A stretch of 64,000 bases of DNA from Acidobacteriota bacterium (GCA_003223645.1 QHVT01000009.1:124001-188000); one strand, 5' to 3'; numbered from the stretch's first letter, positions 43,315 to 51,690 are shown. Numbers and translations: made by a program. Notes: generated by a model from the sequence alone, not told the origin.

Positions 43315-44724
43315 ATGTCGGATCTGAAGCTCTTCAACACCCTGACCCGCGAAAAGGAAACCTTCCTTCCCCTCCGTCCCGGAGAGGTGCGGATGTATTC
43401 GTGCGGGCCGACGGTCTACAGCTATCCGCACATCGGCAATCTGCGCACGTTTCTGTGGAGCGATCTGCTGCGCCGTTACCTGGAGTACCGCGGGTTGCGC
43501 GTCACGCAGGTCATGAACATCACCGACGTCGAGGACAAGATCATCCGCGACGCGAACAAGGCCGGACAGGACATCGGCACGTACGTCGTCCCCTTCATCG
43601 AGGCGTTCTTCGACGGTCTGAAGAAGCTGCGGGTCCGTCCCGCCGATCACTATCCGCGCGCGACGGAGTACATCCCGCAGATGATCGAGCTGGTGAAGCA
43701 GCTCGAGACGCGCGGACACACGTACACGGCCGACGGCTCCACGTACTTTCGCGTGTCGACGCTGCCCGGCTACGGCAAGCTCTCGCGCGTCGAGATCGAC
43801 ACGACGAGCGACTACAGCCGCATCGAGTCCGATGAATACGAAAAGGAATCGGCGCGCGACTTCGTGCTCTGGAAGGCGAAGAAAGAGAACGAGCCGTCGT
43901 GGGACACGCCCCTCGGCGAGGGACGCCCGGGATGGCACCTCGAGTGCTCGGCGATGTCGATGAAGCTCCTCGGCGAAACGTTCGACATTCACACCGGCGC
44001 GGTCGATCTGATCTTTCCGCATCACGAGAACGAGATCGCGCAGAGCGAAGGCGCGAGCGGCAAGCCGTTCGTCCGCTACTGGGTGCACGGCGAGCACCTC
44101 AACATCGACGCGCAGAAGATGTCGAAGTCCCTCGGCAACATCTACACGCTGCGCGAGATCGAGGAGATGAAGTTCGATCCGCTGGTGCTGCGCTACGCCC
44201 TGCTGTCCGTGCCGCATCGCACGAAGCTCAACTTCACGAACGCGTCGCTCGACGACGCGAAGAACGCGGTCGCACGCATCGAATCATTCCTGCTGCGCCT
44301 CGAAGACACGATTGCATCCGCGCCAAAAGACGCGGCGCATGCGGACGACGCGGGCGACGCGATGATCGGAAAGTTCCTCACGGATTTTCAGGAGTCGATG
44401 GACGACGATCTCAACACCGCGGGCGCACTCGGCGCGCTGTTCACGCTCATCCGCGACGCGAACACGGCGCTGGACGCGGGCAAGCTCTCGGCCGGCGATG
44501 CGAACGGAATCAAAGCGGCGCTGATGAAGATCGATCCCGTGCTCGACATCTTCCCGCGCCGCGACGAAGTGCTCGACTCCGAAGTCGAGCAGATGATCGA
44601 GGCACGCAACGCCGCGCGCAAGTCGCGCGACTTCAAAGAGAGCGACCGCCTCCGCGACGCGCTCATCGCGCGCGGAATCCTGCTCGAAGACACGCCGGGC
44701 GGCACACGGTGGAGACGGCGCTGA
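43315..44724 (+). CDS. cysS: Cysteine-tRNA ligase
   Basis: The 469-residue protein has the class I synthetase motifs: the HIGH-like PHIGN after YSCGPTVYSY, the zinc ligands Cys in YSCGPT and HLECSAM and His in FPHHENE, and KMSKSLGN. It charges tRNA-Cys. The ATG at 43315 matches the family's N-terminus (MSDLKLFNTLTREKE); an open frame upstream is repeat sequence. Its length is typical for bacterial CysS (460-500). Confidence 0.97.
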   Translation: MSDLKLFNTLTREKETFLPLRPGEVRMYSCGPTVYSYPHIGNLRTFLWSDLLRRYLEYRGLRVTQVMNITDVEDKIIRDANKAGQDIGTYVVPFIEAFFDGLKKLRVRPADHYPRATEYIPQMIELVKQLETRGHTYTADGSTYFRVSTLPGYGKLSRVEIDTTSDYSRIESDEYEKESARDFVLWKAKKENEPSWDTPLGEGRPGWHLECSAMSMKLLGETFDIHTGAVDLIFPHHENEIAQSEGASGKPFVRYWVHGEHLNIDAQKMSKSLGNIYTLREIEEMKFDPLVLRYALLSVPHRTKLNFTNASLDDAKNAVARIESFLLRLEDTIASAPKDAAHADDAGDAMIGKFLTDFQESMDDDLNTAGALGALFTLIRDANTALDAGKLSAGDANGIKAALMKIDPVLDIFPRRDEVLDSEVEQMIEARNAARKSRDFKESDRLRDALIARGILLEDTPGGTRWRRR

Positions 44725-44732
44725 CGCGCCGG

Positions 44733-45023
44733 ATTGAGGATTGAGAATTGAGAATTGAGGAATCAGAAACGATGACGGACACCCTTCCTCAATCCTCAAT
44801 CCTCAATCCGCTCCGAAGGAGCGCCCGTGATTGGTTATCTCGAAGGCACCCTGCGAGCGCTCGACGCCACGCGCGCGCTCGTCGTCGCCGGCGGCTACGA
44901 GCTGCACATCTCGCTCTCGACGTACTACAAACTGACGCCCGGATTGAGGATTGAGAATTGAGGAAACAGAAACGGTGATGGAAACGCTTCCTCAATCCTC
45001 AATCCTCAATCCTCAATCCGCTC
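44733..45023. repeat. Tandem 208-bp duplication of a palindrome plus the 5' end of ruvA
   Basis: A palindrome with GGATTGA/GAATTGA heptad arms (44733-44815) and the first 36 codons of ruvA (44827-44932) are followed by a second palindrome (44939-45023) and the intact ruvA. The unit of about 208 bp thus occurs twice head to tail, with only a few differences between copies. Confidence 0.88.
44827..44961 (+). pseudogene. Truncated duplicate of the ruvA 5' end
   Basis: From a GTG, the frame reads VIGYLEGTLRALDATRALVV, then AGGYELHISLSTYYKL, matching the start of the intact gene at 45037 with a 2-codon deletion, and then runs into repeat sequence (TPGLRIEN) and stops. A ribosome binding site (GAAGGAG) is retained, so a peptide of 44 residues may be made. 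It is a segmental duplication product. Confidence 0.85.
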
Positions 45024-45036
45024 GCACGGAGTACCG

Positions 45037-45627
45037 ATGATCGGTTACCTCGAAGGCACCCTGCGAGCGCTCGACGCCACGCGCGCGCTCGTCGTCGCCG
45101 GCGGCGTCGGCTACGAACTGCACATCTCGCTCTCGACTTACTACAAGCTCGAAGGAAAGCGCGACGTTTCGCTCGACGTCTACACGCACGTCCGCGAAGA
45201 CATGCTCGCGCTGTACGGCTTCGCCACGCCGGACGAAAAGTTCGCGTTCGAGAAACTCATCTCGATCTCCGGCATCGGCCCGACGCTCGCGCAGAAGATC
45301 CTCTCCGGCATCGACGCCAACGATCTCGCCGACGCGATCGCGCGCGCCGACGCGCGCAAGCTCTCGTCGATTCCCGGAGTCGGAAAGAAAACCGCCGAGC
45401 GCATCTGCCTCGAGCTCCGCGACAAGCTCGTCGCCAGCGTCCCCGCGACCACCACCCCGCAACCGACGCGCTACACCATTGACGACGACGTGCACTCCGC
45501 GCTCGTCAACCTCGGCTACCGCCCGAAAGACGCCGAGCTCGCAATCGACAAGGCGCACAAAGACGTCGGCGACGAAGCGGAGCTGTCGGCCCTGCTCAAG
45601 GCCGCGCTGCGGCATTTGACGCGCTAG
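45037..45627 (+). CDS. ruvA: Holliday junction branch migration protein RuvA
   Basis: The 196-residue protein has the three RuvA parts: an OB-fold (MIGYLEGTLRALDATRALVV, then GVGYELHISLSTYY), a tetramer core with two helix-hairpin-helix motifs (ISISGIGPTLAQKIL, LSSIPGVGKKTAERI), and a C-terminal domain III (DDVHSALVNLGYRPKDAELAI) that contacts RuvB. It recognises four-way DNA junctions in recombination repair. ruvB and ruvC are not adjacent. It follows cysS after a duplicated stretch. Confidence 0.96.
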   Translation: MIGYLEGTLRALDATRALVVAGGVGYELHISLSTYYKLEGKRDVSLDVYTHVREDMLALYGFATPDEKFAFEKLISISGIGPTLAQKILSGIDANDLADAIARADARKLSSIPGVGKKTAERICLELRDKLVASVPATTTPQPTRYTIDDDVHSALVNLGYRPKDAELAIDKAHKDVGDEAELSALLKAALRHLTR

Positions 45628-45823
45628 GAATCCCATCCGGCCATCTTCTCCCCGCACGGAGGAGAGCGGGCGTCCCGCCCGCCCCCCGGGAGGCGGGCAG
45701 GATGCCCGCTCTCCTCGGCAAGGGGCGAGAAGGTCGACAAAGCGCGATCCATATTTGTCGCCCCTCGCCCCGCTTGCGGGGAGAGGGTGGCGCGAAGCGC
45801 CGGGTGAGGGGCCGTTCACGCGC
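45627..45823. repeat. CTTCTCCCCGC palindrome with another palindrome inserted in its loop
   Basis: The host element (CATCCGGCC...CTTCTCCCCGC... and its complement ending GCCGGGTGAGGGG) is interrupted in the tip of its first small hairpin by the GAGGAGAGCGGGC palindrome (45659-45716). The uninterrupted version is at 49823-49950. Confidence 0.85.
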
Positions 45824-46923
45824 TAACGCAGCCGCATCACTCCCACTCCGACCAGCAATGCCACGAGTGCGGCCAGCGCGTACCACGACAACGTCGGACT
45901 GTCTTCGCCCGCGACCTGCGGTTGGACCGCGGCGACGATGATCTGTCCCGCCGCGCGCGGCTCGCAATAGGTCGGCGGCACCGGAATGGGCGGGCCGGCG
46001 GCGAGGGTGTTCGGATTGACGATCTGGAACGGACCGCCCGGACCGCCCGCACAACTGCCCATGTTGCCGAGGGTGATCACCTCGCCGTTCGTCGGATTGA
46101 CGGCGAGAGCCATGCGCGGGTCGGCGGTCAATCCCGTCACCGGACCGATCGCGGCGCCGGTCGCGGCGTCGGCGACGCCGACCGCGCCGGCCGTGTTCAA
46201 CGCATAGATGCGCGTGCCGTCAGGCGAGATGCCGACCGCGTACATGCCGCCGCTGCCGATCGTCGGCAGCACCGCGTCGTTGTTGCCGTCGATCGGAACC
46301 ACCCCGTTGATTGTCGGAACGTAGATGCGATTCAGTACCGGGTTGTACGCGATGTCGGTCAATCCGTTCGTGTCGACGATCGCGGGGATCGACGTGGTCG
46401 CATTCGTCTGAAGGTTGACGGCGAGCACGTCGACGCCGCGTCGCGCGATCCACATGCGTGTGCCGGCGCTGTTGATCGCGATGCCGATCGGCTGCCCCGG
46501 CGCCGTCACGATCGCCGGCTGCACGGTGTAGCTGTTGCCGCTGATCGTGATCGGGAAGAGCGAGAACGTCCCGATCCCGGTCATGCAGGCGAAGTAGAGG
46601 ATGTCGTTCTGCGGCCTTACGCGCACGCGCTCCGCGTCGTCGGCGAGGCATCCCGGAACGTTGATCGACGCGATTTGCGTGTGCGTCGCGGTGTCGACGA
46701 CCACGATCGTCGACGTGCCGGAGAGATAGACGCGATCGCCGGACGGCGAGACCGCGAAGCCGACCGCCGCGGGCGGCAGCGGGATGGAGTTCGGCACGAA
46801 CGTGTTCGTTGCCGTGTCGAAGACTTTCACGCCGCCGGTATAGCTGAGGCTGTACAGATACGGCTGCGCCTCCGCAGTGACAGCGACGAACATCGCAATG
46901 ATGCAGATCGACATCCTTCGCAT
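45823..46923 (-). CDS. Secreted YncE-like beta-propeller with IPTL-CTERM-like tail
   Basis: The 366-residue protein has a signal peptide (MRRMSICIIAMFVAVTAEA), then seven-bladed propeller repeats (GGVKVFDTATNTFV, VGFAVSPSGDRVYLSG, IVVVDTATHTQIASINVPG, MYAVGISPDGTRIYALNT) of the YncE/40-residue YVTN type. The C-terminus SPTLSWYALAALVALLVGVG followed by MRLR is a PTL-x-W plus helix plus basic tail, like the IPTL-CTERM sorting signal at the end of the giant exoprotein. The GGAGG before the ATG is well placed. Confidence 0.88.
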   Translation of the reverse strand: MRRMSICIIAMFVAVTAEAQPYLYSLSYTGGVKVFDTATNTFVPNSIPLPPAAVGFAVSPSGDRVYLSGTSTIVVVDTATHTQIASINVPGCLADDAERVRVRPQNDILYFACMTGIGTFSLFPITISGNSYTVQPAIVTAPGQPIGIAINSAGTRMWIARRGVDVLAVNLQTNATTSIPAIVDTNGLTDIAYNPVLNRIYVPTINGVVPIDGNNDAVLPTIGSGGMYAVGISPDGTRIYALNTAGAVGVADAATGAAIGPVTGLTADPRMALAVNPTNGEVITLGNMGSCAGGPGGPFQIVNPNTLAAGPPIPVPPTYCEPRAAGQIIVAAVQPQVAGEDSPTLSWYALAALVALLVGVGVMRLR

Positions 46924-46998
46924 AGATTTGCCTCCAATTTTTGGCTGAAGGACGTCATCGTACTCCCCGGCGGTTCAAGTTTTGAATAAGCCTGAGAC

Positions 46999-47910
46999 GT
47001 GAAGCGCTCTCGCGTTTGCCTTTTGGCTGTTCTGCTCGCAGCGAGCACTGCCTTTGCGGGCGACCGCACGGAGTCGCTGCTCGCGCGCGCGTGGCCGGCC
47101 GCACCGTATGCGAGCGTCGGCAACATCGGCACCGGCGTCGGCATCGTGTTCTCGCCCGACCTCACCGTTCCGGGCAACTGCCGCTTCTACCAGGCCCTCG
47201 GCTTCGCCTGTTTCGAGAGTGCGGACTGGCTGCAAATCGTCGGCGACATTCACAGCTGGAACATGAATCACCCGAGCAATCGCATCCGCACGCTGATCCT
47301 CGAGACGCACGGGACGAACGGCAACGGGCTGCGCGTGCAGAAGGGAAAGAAGCCGGACGACGATCGCTCGTACATCTCCGTCGGCGCGCTGCAGGAATGG
47401 GTCGAGCCGGTCGGCGTGCGCAACATCATGATCAGCGCGTGCAACTCCGGACGTCTTCTTCGTCCCGAGATCTATCTGAAATTGAATCACGACCCCGGCG
47501 ATCCTCTCTTCCTCCCCGCGACCCTCGGCATCATCGACGCGACGGACGCATTCGATCCGACGCGCACGCGCGTCACCGTGATCACGCCGGCATCGAGTCA
47601 CATCGAGAACACGCTCGTCGGATCCCTGCGCGAGCTCGCACCGGCGACGCGCAAAGCGCTCACGGCCGCGGCGAAGGATCACGGCGTGACGCTGCCGAAA
47701 CAGTTCGCCGTCTCCGAGATCCTCATCATGATGATCCTGCGCGACCCCGACCTGCAGCTCCAGTCCGGCGGCGACTTCACCGAGGTGCTGTCGAAGGAAC
47801 AGACATCCGTCGCGACGAGCGAAAAGCTCTTCAAGTCGTTCGTCGATCACCTGAACTACATCGCCGCGCGCGACGGGAAAGTGGGGAGCGCGCGGGCGGC
47901 GGCGAGATGA
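46999..47910 (+). CDS. Secreted caspase-like (clan CD) protein
   Basis: The 303-residue protein has a GTG start and a signal peptide (KRSRVCLLAVLLAASTAFA). A histidine in RTLILETHGTNGNGL (about residue 110) and a cysteine in VRNIMISACNSGRLL (about residue 150) come at the ends of hydrophobic strands, spaced about 40 residues apart. This is the His-Cys dyad pattern of clan CD peptidases (caspase, gingipain, CHAT). The order and the SACNSG motif fit (canonical DACYSG). It could be a secreted protease or a degenerate relative; no substrate is suggested by the context. Confidence 0.65.
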   Translation: MKRSRVCLLAVLLAASTAFAGDRTESLLARAWPAAPYASVGNIGTGVGIVFSPDLTVPGNCRFYQALGFACFESADWLQIVGDIHSWNMNHPSNRIRTLILETHGTNGNGLRVQKGKKPDDDRSYISVGALQEWVEPVGVRNIMISACNSGRLLRPEIYLKLNHDPGDPLFLPATLGIIDATDAFDPTRTRVTVITPASSHIENTLVGSLRELAPATRKALTAAAKDHGVTLPKQFAVSEILIMMILRDPDLQLQSGGDFTEVLSKEQTSVATSEKLFKSFVDHLNYIAARDGKVGSARAAAR

Positions 47911-47944
47911 CGGGAAGCGGGACGCTTCCGCCAACGCCATGGAA

Positions 47945-48181
47945 CGCCGGCGTCCGCCGGCTGATCGGGCCAATGGCCTTCACTTAAGCACGCACGCCCC
48001 CTCACCCGGCGCGGCGCGCCACCCTCTCCCCGCAAGCGGGGAGAGGGCAACTTTAAGAGTGCATTAATTTGTTGCCCTTCGCCCCGCTTGCGGGGAGAAG
48101 GTGGCCGAAGGCCGGATGAGGGGTTGTGCGTTCTTAAGTGAAGGCCATTGGGCTGATCGGGCGGCGTCCTCGCCGCCCTAC
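47945..48181. repeat. Composite palindrome with 19-bp outer inverted repeats
   Basis: CCAATGGCCTTCACTTAAG (47970-47988) and its exact complement (48131-48150) flank a copy of the CTTCTCCCCGC-type palindrome. GGCTGATCGGGC occurs in direct orientation outside both, like a target duplication of about 11 bases. Short hairpins GCCGGCGTCCGCCGGC and GGCGGCGTCCTCGCCGCC lie at the outer edges. No gene lies in this gap. Confidence 0.8.
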
Positions 48182-48729
48182 GACGCCGGCTTGTCCGCGA
48201 TCGCTTTCTGAATCAAATCGCCGAGGTCTTCCGCTTTCGCGAGTCCTTGCGCCTTCATCCACAAACCCGTCACATCGTTGCCGATGAGCATCGTGTTCAT
48301 GTGCGCGTCGGGGGTTTCGGCGTATTGGCCGATCTTCTTCAACGCCTGATTGATCTCTTCGCGCGAGCCGGTGAGGAAGATCCAGCCGTTTTTGGCCATG
48401 TTGCGCGCGGCGTAGGTCTTCAACTTGTCCGGCGTGTCGTGCTCGGGATCGACGGTGATGGAGACGAAGAAGAGATCGCGTCCGAGGTGATCGGCGAAGC
48501 GTTTTTGGAGCGACGTGAGCGAGTGCGCCATGAGCGGACAGGAGTTGGCGCAGTTCGCGAAAAACGAGTACATCACCACCGTGTGCCCGCGCATCACGTC
48601 GTACAGCGCGACGCGCTTTCCGTTCTGGTCGGTGAGCGTGATGCCGGAGAAATACTTCGATGCCGGCGAGTCGGCGGCCTGAGCGGTGCCGGCGGCGACG
48701 AGGGCGAGGGCGAGCAGCATCCGTTTCAT
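48178..48729 (-). CDS. SCO1/SenC-family copper/thiol protein
   Basis: The 183-residue protein has a signal peptide (MKRMLLALALVAAGTAQA) and a thioredoxin-like body with CxxxC in FFANCANSCPLM and a His in DAHMNTMLIG, the three copper ligands of SCO1. Members deliver copper to the CuA site of cytochrome oxidase or act as reductants. The start at 48729 is chosen over an upstream open frame because it begins the signal peptide. It is divergent from the BlaI-type gene. Confidence 0.9.
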   Translation of the reverse strand: MKRMLLALALVAAGTAQAADSPASKYFSGITLTDQNGKRVALYDVMRGHTVVMYSFFANCANSCPLMAHSLTSLQKRFADHLGRDLFFVSITVDPEHDTPDKLKTYAARNMAKNGWIFLTGSREEINQALKKIGQYAETPDAHMNTMLIGNDVTGLWMKAQGLAKAEDLGDLIQKAIADKPAS

Positions 48730-48770
48730 GTCGGCGGAGTGTAACGGATGAGAGCGCGCACGCATTTCCC

Positions 48771-48808
48771 TTGACTTTCGCGCGCTCGCATGTCAAAAAT
48801 TTGACATG
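48771..48808 (+). promoter_or_regulatory. Palindromic operator and promoter overlapping the BlaI-type start codon
   Basis: CATGTCAAA-AA-TTTGACATG (48789-48808) is a 9-bp perfect inverted repeat; its last three bases are the ATG of the regulator. TTGACT at 48771-48776 is a good -35 with the palindrome at the -10 position, so transcription would begin near the ATG and the message could be leaderless. This fits autorepression by the dimeric regulator. Confidence 0.6.
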
Positions 48809-49183
48809 GCAGATCCGCTGGACCTCAGCCGCCGCGAGCGGCAGATCCTCGAAGTGATTTTCCGCAATGGACGCGCGACCGCGCAGGACGTGCTCGCGCA
48901 ACTCCCCGATCCGCCGACGTACACCAGCGTGCGCGGACTCCTGCGCGTGCTGGAAACGAAAGGACACGTGCGGCACGAAGAGGAAGACGGACGATACGTC
49001 TACTTCCCGACGATGACGCGCCAGCGCGCCGCAAAGTCGGTGCTGCGCAACGTCGTGAGCACGTTCTTCGACAACTCCCCCTCCGCCGCGATGGCCGCGC
49101 TCCTCGGCGGACAGAAATCGCTCTCCGAAGAAGAGCTGGATCGCCTCCAGGAACTCGTCACCAAAGCCCGGAAAAAATCATGA
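48806..49183 (+). CDS. BlaI/MecI/CopY-family transcriptional repressor
   Basis: The 125-residue protein has a winged helix (LSRRERQILEVIFRNGRATA, QLPDPPTYTSVRGLLRVLE, KGHVRHEEEDGRYVYFP) and a C-terminal dimerisation helix (DRLQELVTKARKK), as in BlaI/MecI. Such repressors are released by proteolysis triggered by a BlaR1-type sensor peptidase, the gene that should follow here but is broken. Its stop overlaps the next start as ATGA. An operator-like palindrome covers its own start codon. Confidence 0.93.
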   Translation: MADPLDLSRRERQILEVIFRNGRATAQDVLAQLPDPPTYTSVRGLLRVLETKGHVRHEEEDGRYVYFPTMTRQRAAKSVLRNVVSTFFDNSPSAAMAALLGGQKSLSEEELDRLQELVTKARKKS

Positions 49184-49815
49184 CCCTCCTCGTCCTCGCG
49201 AAAGTCACGGTGCTGTTCGGAAGCGCGCTTGCGTTCGCGCTCTTCGCGAAACGCGCGGCCTCGGCGACGCGGCACGCCGTCCTCAGCGGCGCGCAGCTCG
49301 CTGCGCTCGCGTTGCCGTTGCTCGCGCTTGTCGTGCCGCCGCTGTCGTTTCTTCCCGCGCGCGCAGCACGCGTCGCTGTTCGCAAACACACGGCGGGACC
49401 CGGTCATCGAAACCGCGCCGATCGTCCCGCAACGATCGCGCAATCCGCTGCCGTGGATCTGGATCGCAGGCTTCTCGATCGTCGCCGCGTCGAAGCTCGT
49501 TGCGTACGCGCGTGCGTTCGCGATCGCGGGACATCGCCCTCCCTTCCGCTTGACGCCTACGCCGGCACCTACACCGACACGCTGTACGGCGACATGAACG
49601 TGAAACTCGAGAACGGAAAACTCGCGTTGTATTTCGCGGGCCACGAAGCCGCGGACCTCGAGCACTGGCACTACAACACCTTCCGCGTCCGCTGGCGCGA
49701 CCGCGCCTACGAAGACTTCGACACGCTGGCGGCGTTCTCGCTCGACGCGAGCGGAGCGGTGCGGCGGATGGAGATGAAGTTGAACCGGGATTTCGTGGAC
49801 GGGACGCGGAAGTAG
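49180..49815 (+). pseudogene. Broken BlaR1/M56-like gene fused to a DUF3471 domain
   Basis: The first 60 residues (MTLLVLAKVTVLFGSALAFA, ALALPLLALVVPPLSFLPAR) resemble the first helices of BlaR1/M56 sensor peptidases. A second frame then carries a matching continuation (RNPLPWIWIAGFSIVAASKL), so a frameshift lies near 49360-49380. The rest of BlaR1, including the HExxH zinc site, is missing. From about 49550 the first frame resumes with a DUF3471-like domain (YAGTYTDTLYGDMNV, EHWHYNTFRVRWRD), which normally ends serine beta-lactamase-like proteins. It is best read as the remnant of two genes joined by deletion. Confidence 0.7.
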
Positions 49816-49822
49816 GGACGGC

Positions 49823-49950
49823 CCTCATCCGGCCTTCGGCCACCTTCTCCCCGCACGCGGGGAGAAGGGCCACAAATCTCGATGTTCGTGTTTGTTGCCC
49901 CTCGCCCCGCTATGCGGGGAGAGGGTGGCCGAAGGCCGGGTGAGGGGCGC
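49823..49950. repeat. CTTCTCCCCGC palindrome, complete copy
   Basis: Nested inverted repeats: outer CCCTCATCCGGCCTTCGGCC against GGCCGAAGGCCGGGTGAGGG, inner hairpins CTTCTCCCCGC-ACG-CGGGGAGAAG and CTCGCCCCGC-TAT-GCGGGGAGAG. Other copies are at 45627-45823 and 47990-48122. Confidence 0.85.
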
Positions 49951-49992
49951 GCGCCGGAAGACATTCACGTCCACGGCTGTTCCGCCGCGAAC

Positions 49993-51591
49993 ATGATCTC
50001 GTTCGCCAACGTCAGCAAGCAGTACGGCAAGCAGGTCCTCTTCGTCGAAGCGTCGTTTCAGCTCAATCCCGGCGAGAAGGCCGGGCTCGTCGGGCCGAAT
50101 GGCGCCGGCAAGTCGACGCTGTTTCGGATGATCTGCGGCGAGGAATCGGCGGACGACGGCACGATCAGTGTTCCGAAGAAGCTCGCCATCGGCTATTTCC
50201 GTCAGGAAGTGGATGAGATGCGAGGGCGGCCGGTGCTCGATGAAGCGATCGCCGGCAGCGGTCGTCTCGGCGATCTGCATCACGAGCTGATCGAGCTGGA
50301 GCAGAACCTTCACGACGAAAAGGCGCTCGCTCGCTACGGCGAAGTGCAGGAGGAGTATCAGCACCTCGGCGGCTACGACCTGGAAGCGCGCGCACGCGAG
50401 GTGTTGCACGGCCTCGGCTTCTCCGATGACATGATCGACCGCGACGTCGACGCGCTCTCGGGCGGCTGGAAGATGCGCGTGTCGATGGCGAAGGTGCTGC
50501 TCGGCAGCTTCGACGTGCTGCTGCTCGACGAGCCGACGAACCATCTCGACATCGAATCGATCGTCTGGCTGGAGCGCTTTCTGAAAACTGTCCCCGCGAC
50601 GATCCTCATGACCTCGCACGATCGCGACTTCATGAATCGCATCGTCACGAAGATCATCGAGATCGACGACGGCGACATCCTCACCTACTCCGGCGACTAC
50701 GACTTCTACGTGCGCGAGCGCGAGATGCGCGACGTGAACCAGGAAGCGGCGTACGCGCGGCAGCAGGCGAAGCTGGCGAAAGAGCAACGCTTCATCGACC
50801 GCTTCACCGCGCACGCGGCGAAAGCGGCGCAGGTGCAGAGCCGCATCAAGATGCTGGAGAAGCAGGAGCGCGTGGAGCCGCCGAAGAAGCGGCGCGTGAT
50901 GAAGTTCGATTTCCGCGCGCCGCAGCGCTCGGGGGAAGACGTCGTGCAGTTGAGTGGCGTGCAGAAATCGTTCGGCGCGCGCACGGTCTACGACGGCTTC
51001 GACTTCTACATCCGCCGCGGCGAGCGGTGGTGCGTGATGGGAAAGAACGGCGCGGGAAAATCGACGCTGCTGAAGATGATCTCCGGCGCGCTGACGCCGG
51101 ACGGCGGCTCGGTCCGACTCGGCGCGAGCCTGAAGTTGGGCTACTTCGCGCAGCAGTCGCTCGATCTTCTCGATTTCGATCTCACCGTTTGGGAGCAGAT
51201 CCAGAAAGACTTTCCGCTCGAGTCGATCGGCGTCCTCCGCAGTCTCCTCGGCGCCTTCCAGTTCTCCGGCGACGACGTCGAGAAGAAAATCCGCTCGCTC
51301 TCCGGCGGCGAGAAGTCGCGTCTCGTCCTCGCGCGCATGCTCCTCGACCCGCCGAACTTCCTCGTCCTCGACGAGCCGACGAACCATCTCGACCTCGCCA
51401 CAAAAGAGATGCTCGTCGAGGCTTTGCAGGATTTCCAAGGCACGATGCTCTTCGTGTCACACGACCGCACGTTCCTGCGCGGCCTCTCGACGCGCGTCCT
51501 CGAGATCGGCGACACGCCGCGCACGTACGGCGGCTCGTACGTCGAGTACGTGGAAAGCACCGGCGCGGAAGCACCGGGCGTGCACACGTAG
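49993..51591 (+). CDS. ABC-F family ATPase (YbiT-like)
   Basis: The 532-residue protein has two ABC domains: Walker A GPNGAGKST, signature LSGGWKMRVSMAK, Walker [13 protein letters not shown]; and [34 protein letters not shown] linker of about 80 residues rich in Lys/Gln (YARQQAKLAKEQRFIDRFT) is the P-site tRNA interaction motif of ABC-F proteins. It has no membrane segments and acts on the ribosome, in translation or antibiotic protection. The ATG at 49993 begins the domain; the upstream frame is repeat sequence. Confidence 0.94.
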   Translation: MISFANVSKQYGKQVLFVEASFQLNPGEKAGLVGPNGAGKSTLFRMICGEESADDGTISVPKKLAIGYFRQEVDEMRGRPVLDEAIAGSGRLGDLHHELIELEQNLHDEKALARYGEVQEEYQHLGGYDLEARAREVLHGLGFSDDMIDRDVDALSGGWKMRVSMAKVLLGSFDVLLLDEPTNHLDIESIVWLERFLKTVPATILMTSHDRDFMNRIVTKIIEIDDGDILTYSGDYDFYVREREMRDVNQEAAYARQQAKLAKEQRFIDRFTAHAAKAAQVQSRIKMLEKQERVEPPKKRRVMKFDFRAPQRSGEDVVQLSGVQKSFGARTVYDGFDFYIRRGERWCVMGKNGAGKSTLLKMISGALTPDGGSVRLGASLKLGYFAQQSLDLLDFDLTVWEQIQKDFPLESIGVLRSLLGAFQFSGDDVEKKIRSLSGGEKSRLVLARMLLDPPNFLVLDEPTNHLDLATKEMLVEALQDFQGTMLFVSHDRTFLRGLSTRVLEIGDTPRTYGGSYVEYVESTGAEAPGVHT

Positions 51592-51596
51592 TGTTG

Positions 51597-51682
51597 CAGA
51601 TGGCAGATGACAGATGGCGGATGGCCCCGCCACCCGGGTCAGCCATCTGCCATTCGCCATCTGCCATCAGCATCCGCCATCC
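51597..51682. repeat. GATGGCA-heptad palindrome, intergenic
   Basis: The arms consist of 7-bp units (GGCAGAT/GGCGGAT and complement) around a CCCCGCCACCCGGGTC loop. It starts 6 bases after the ABC-F stop codon. Confidence 0.85.
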
Positions 51683-51690
51683 ACCAGGCG

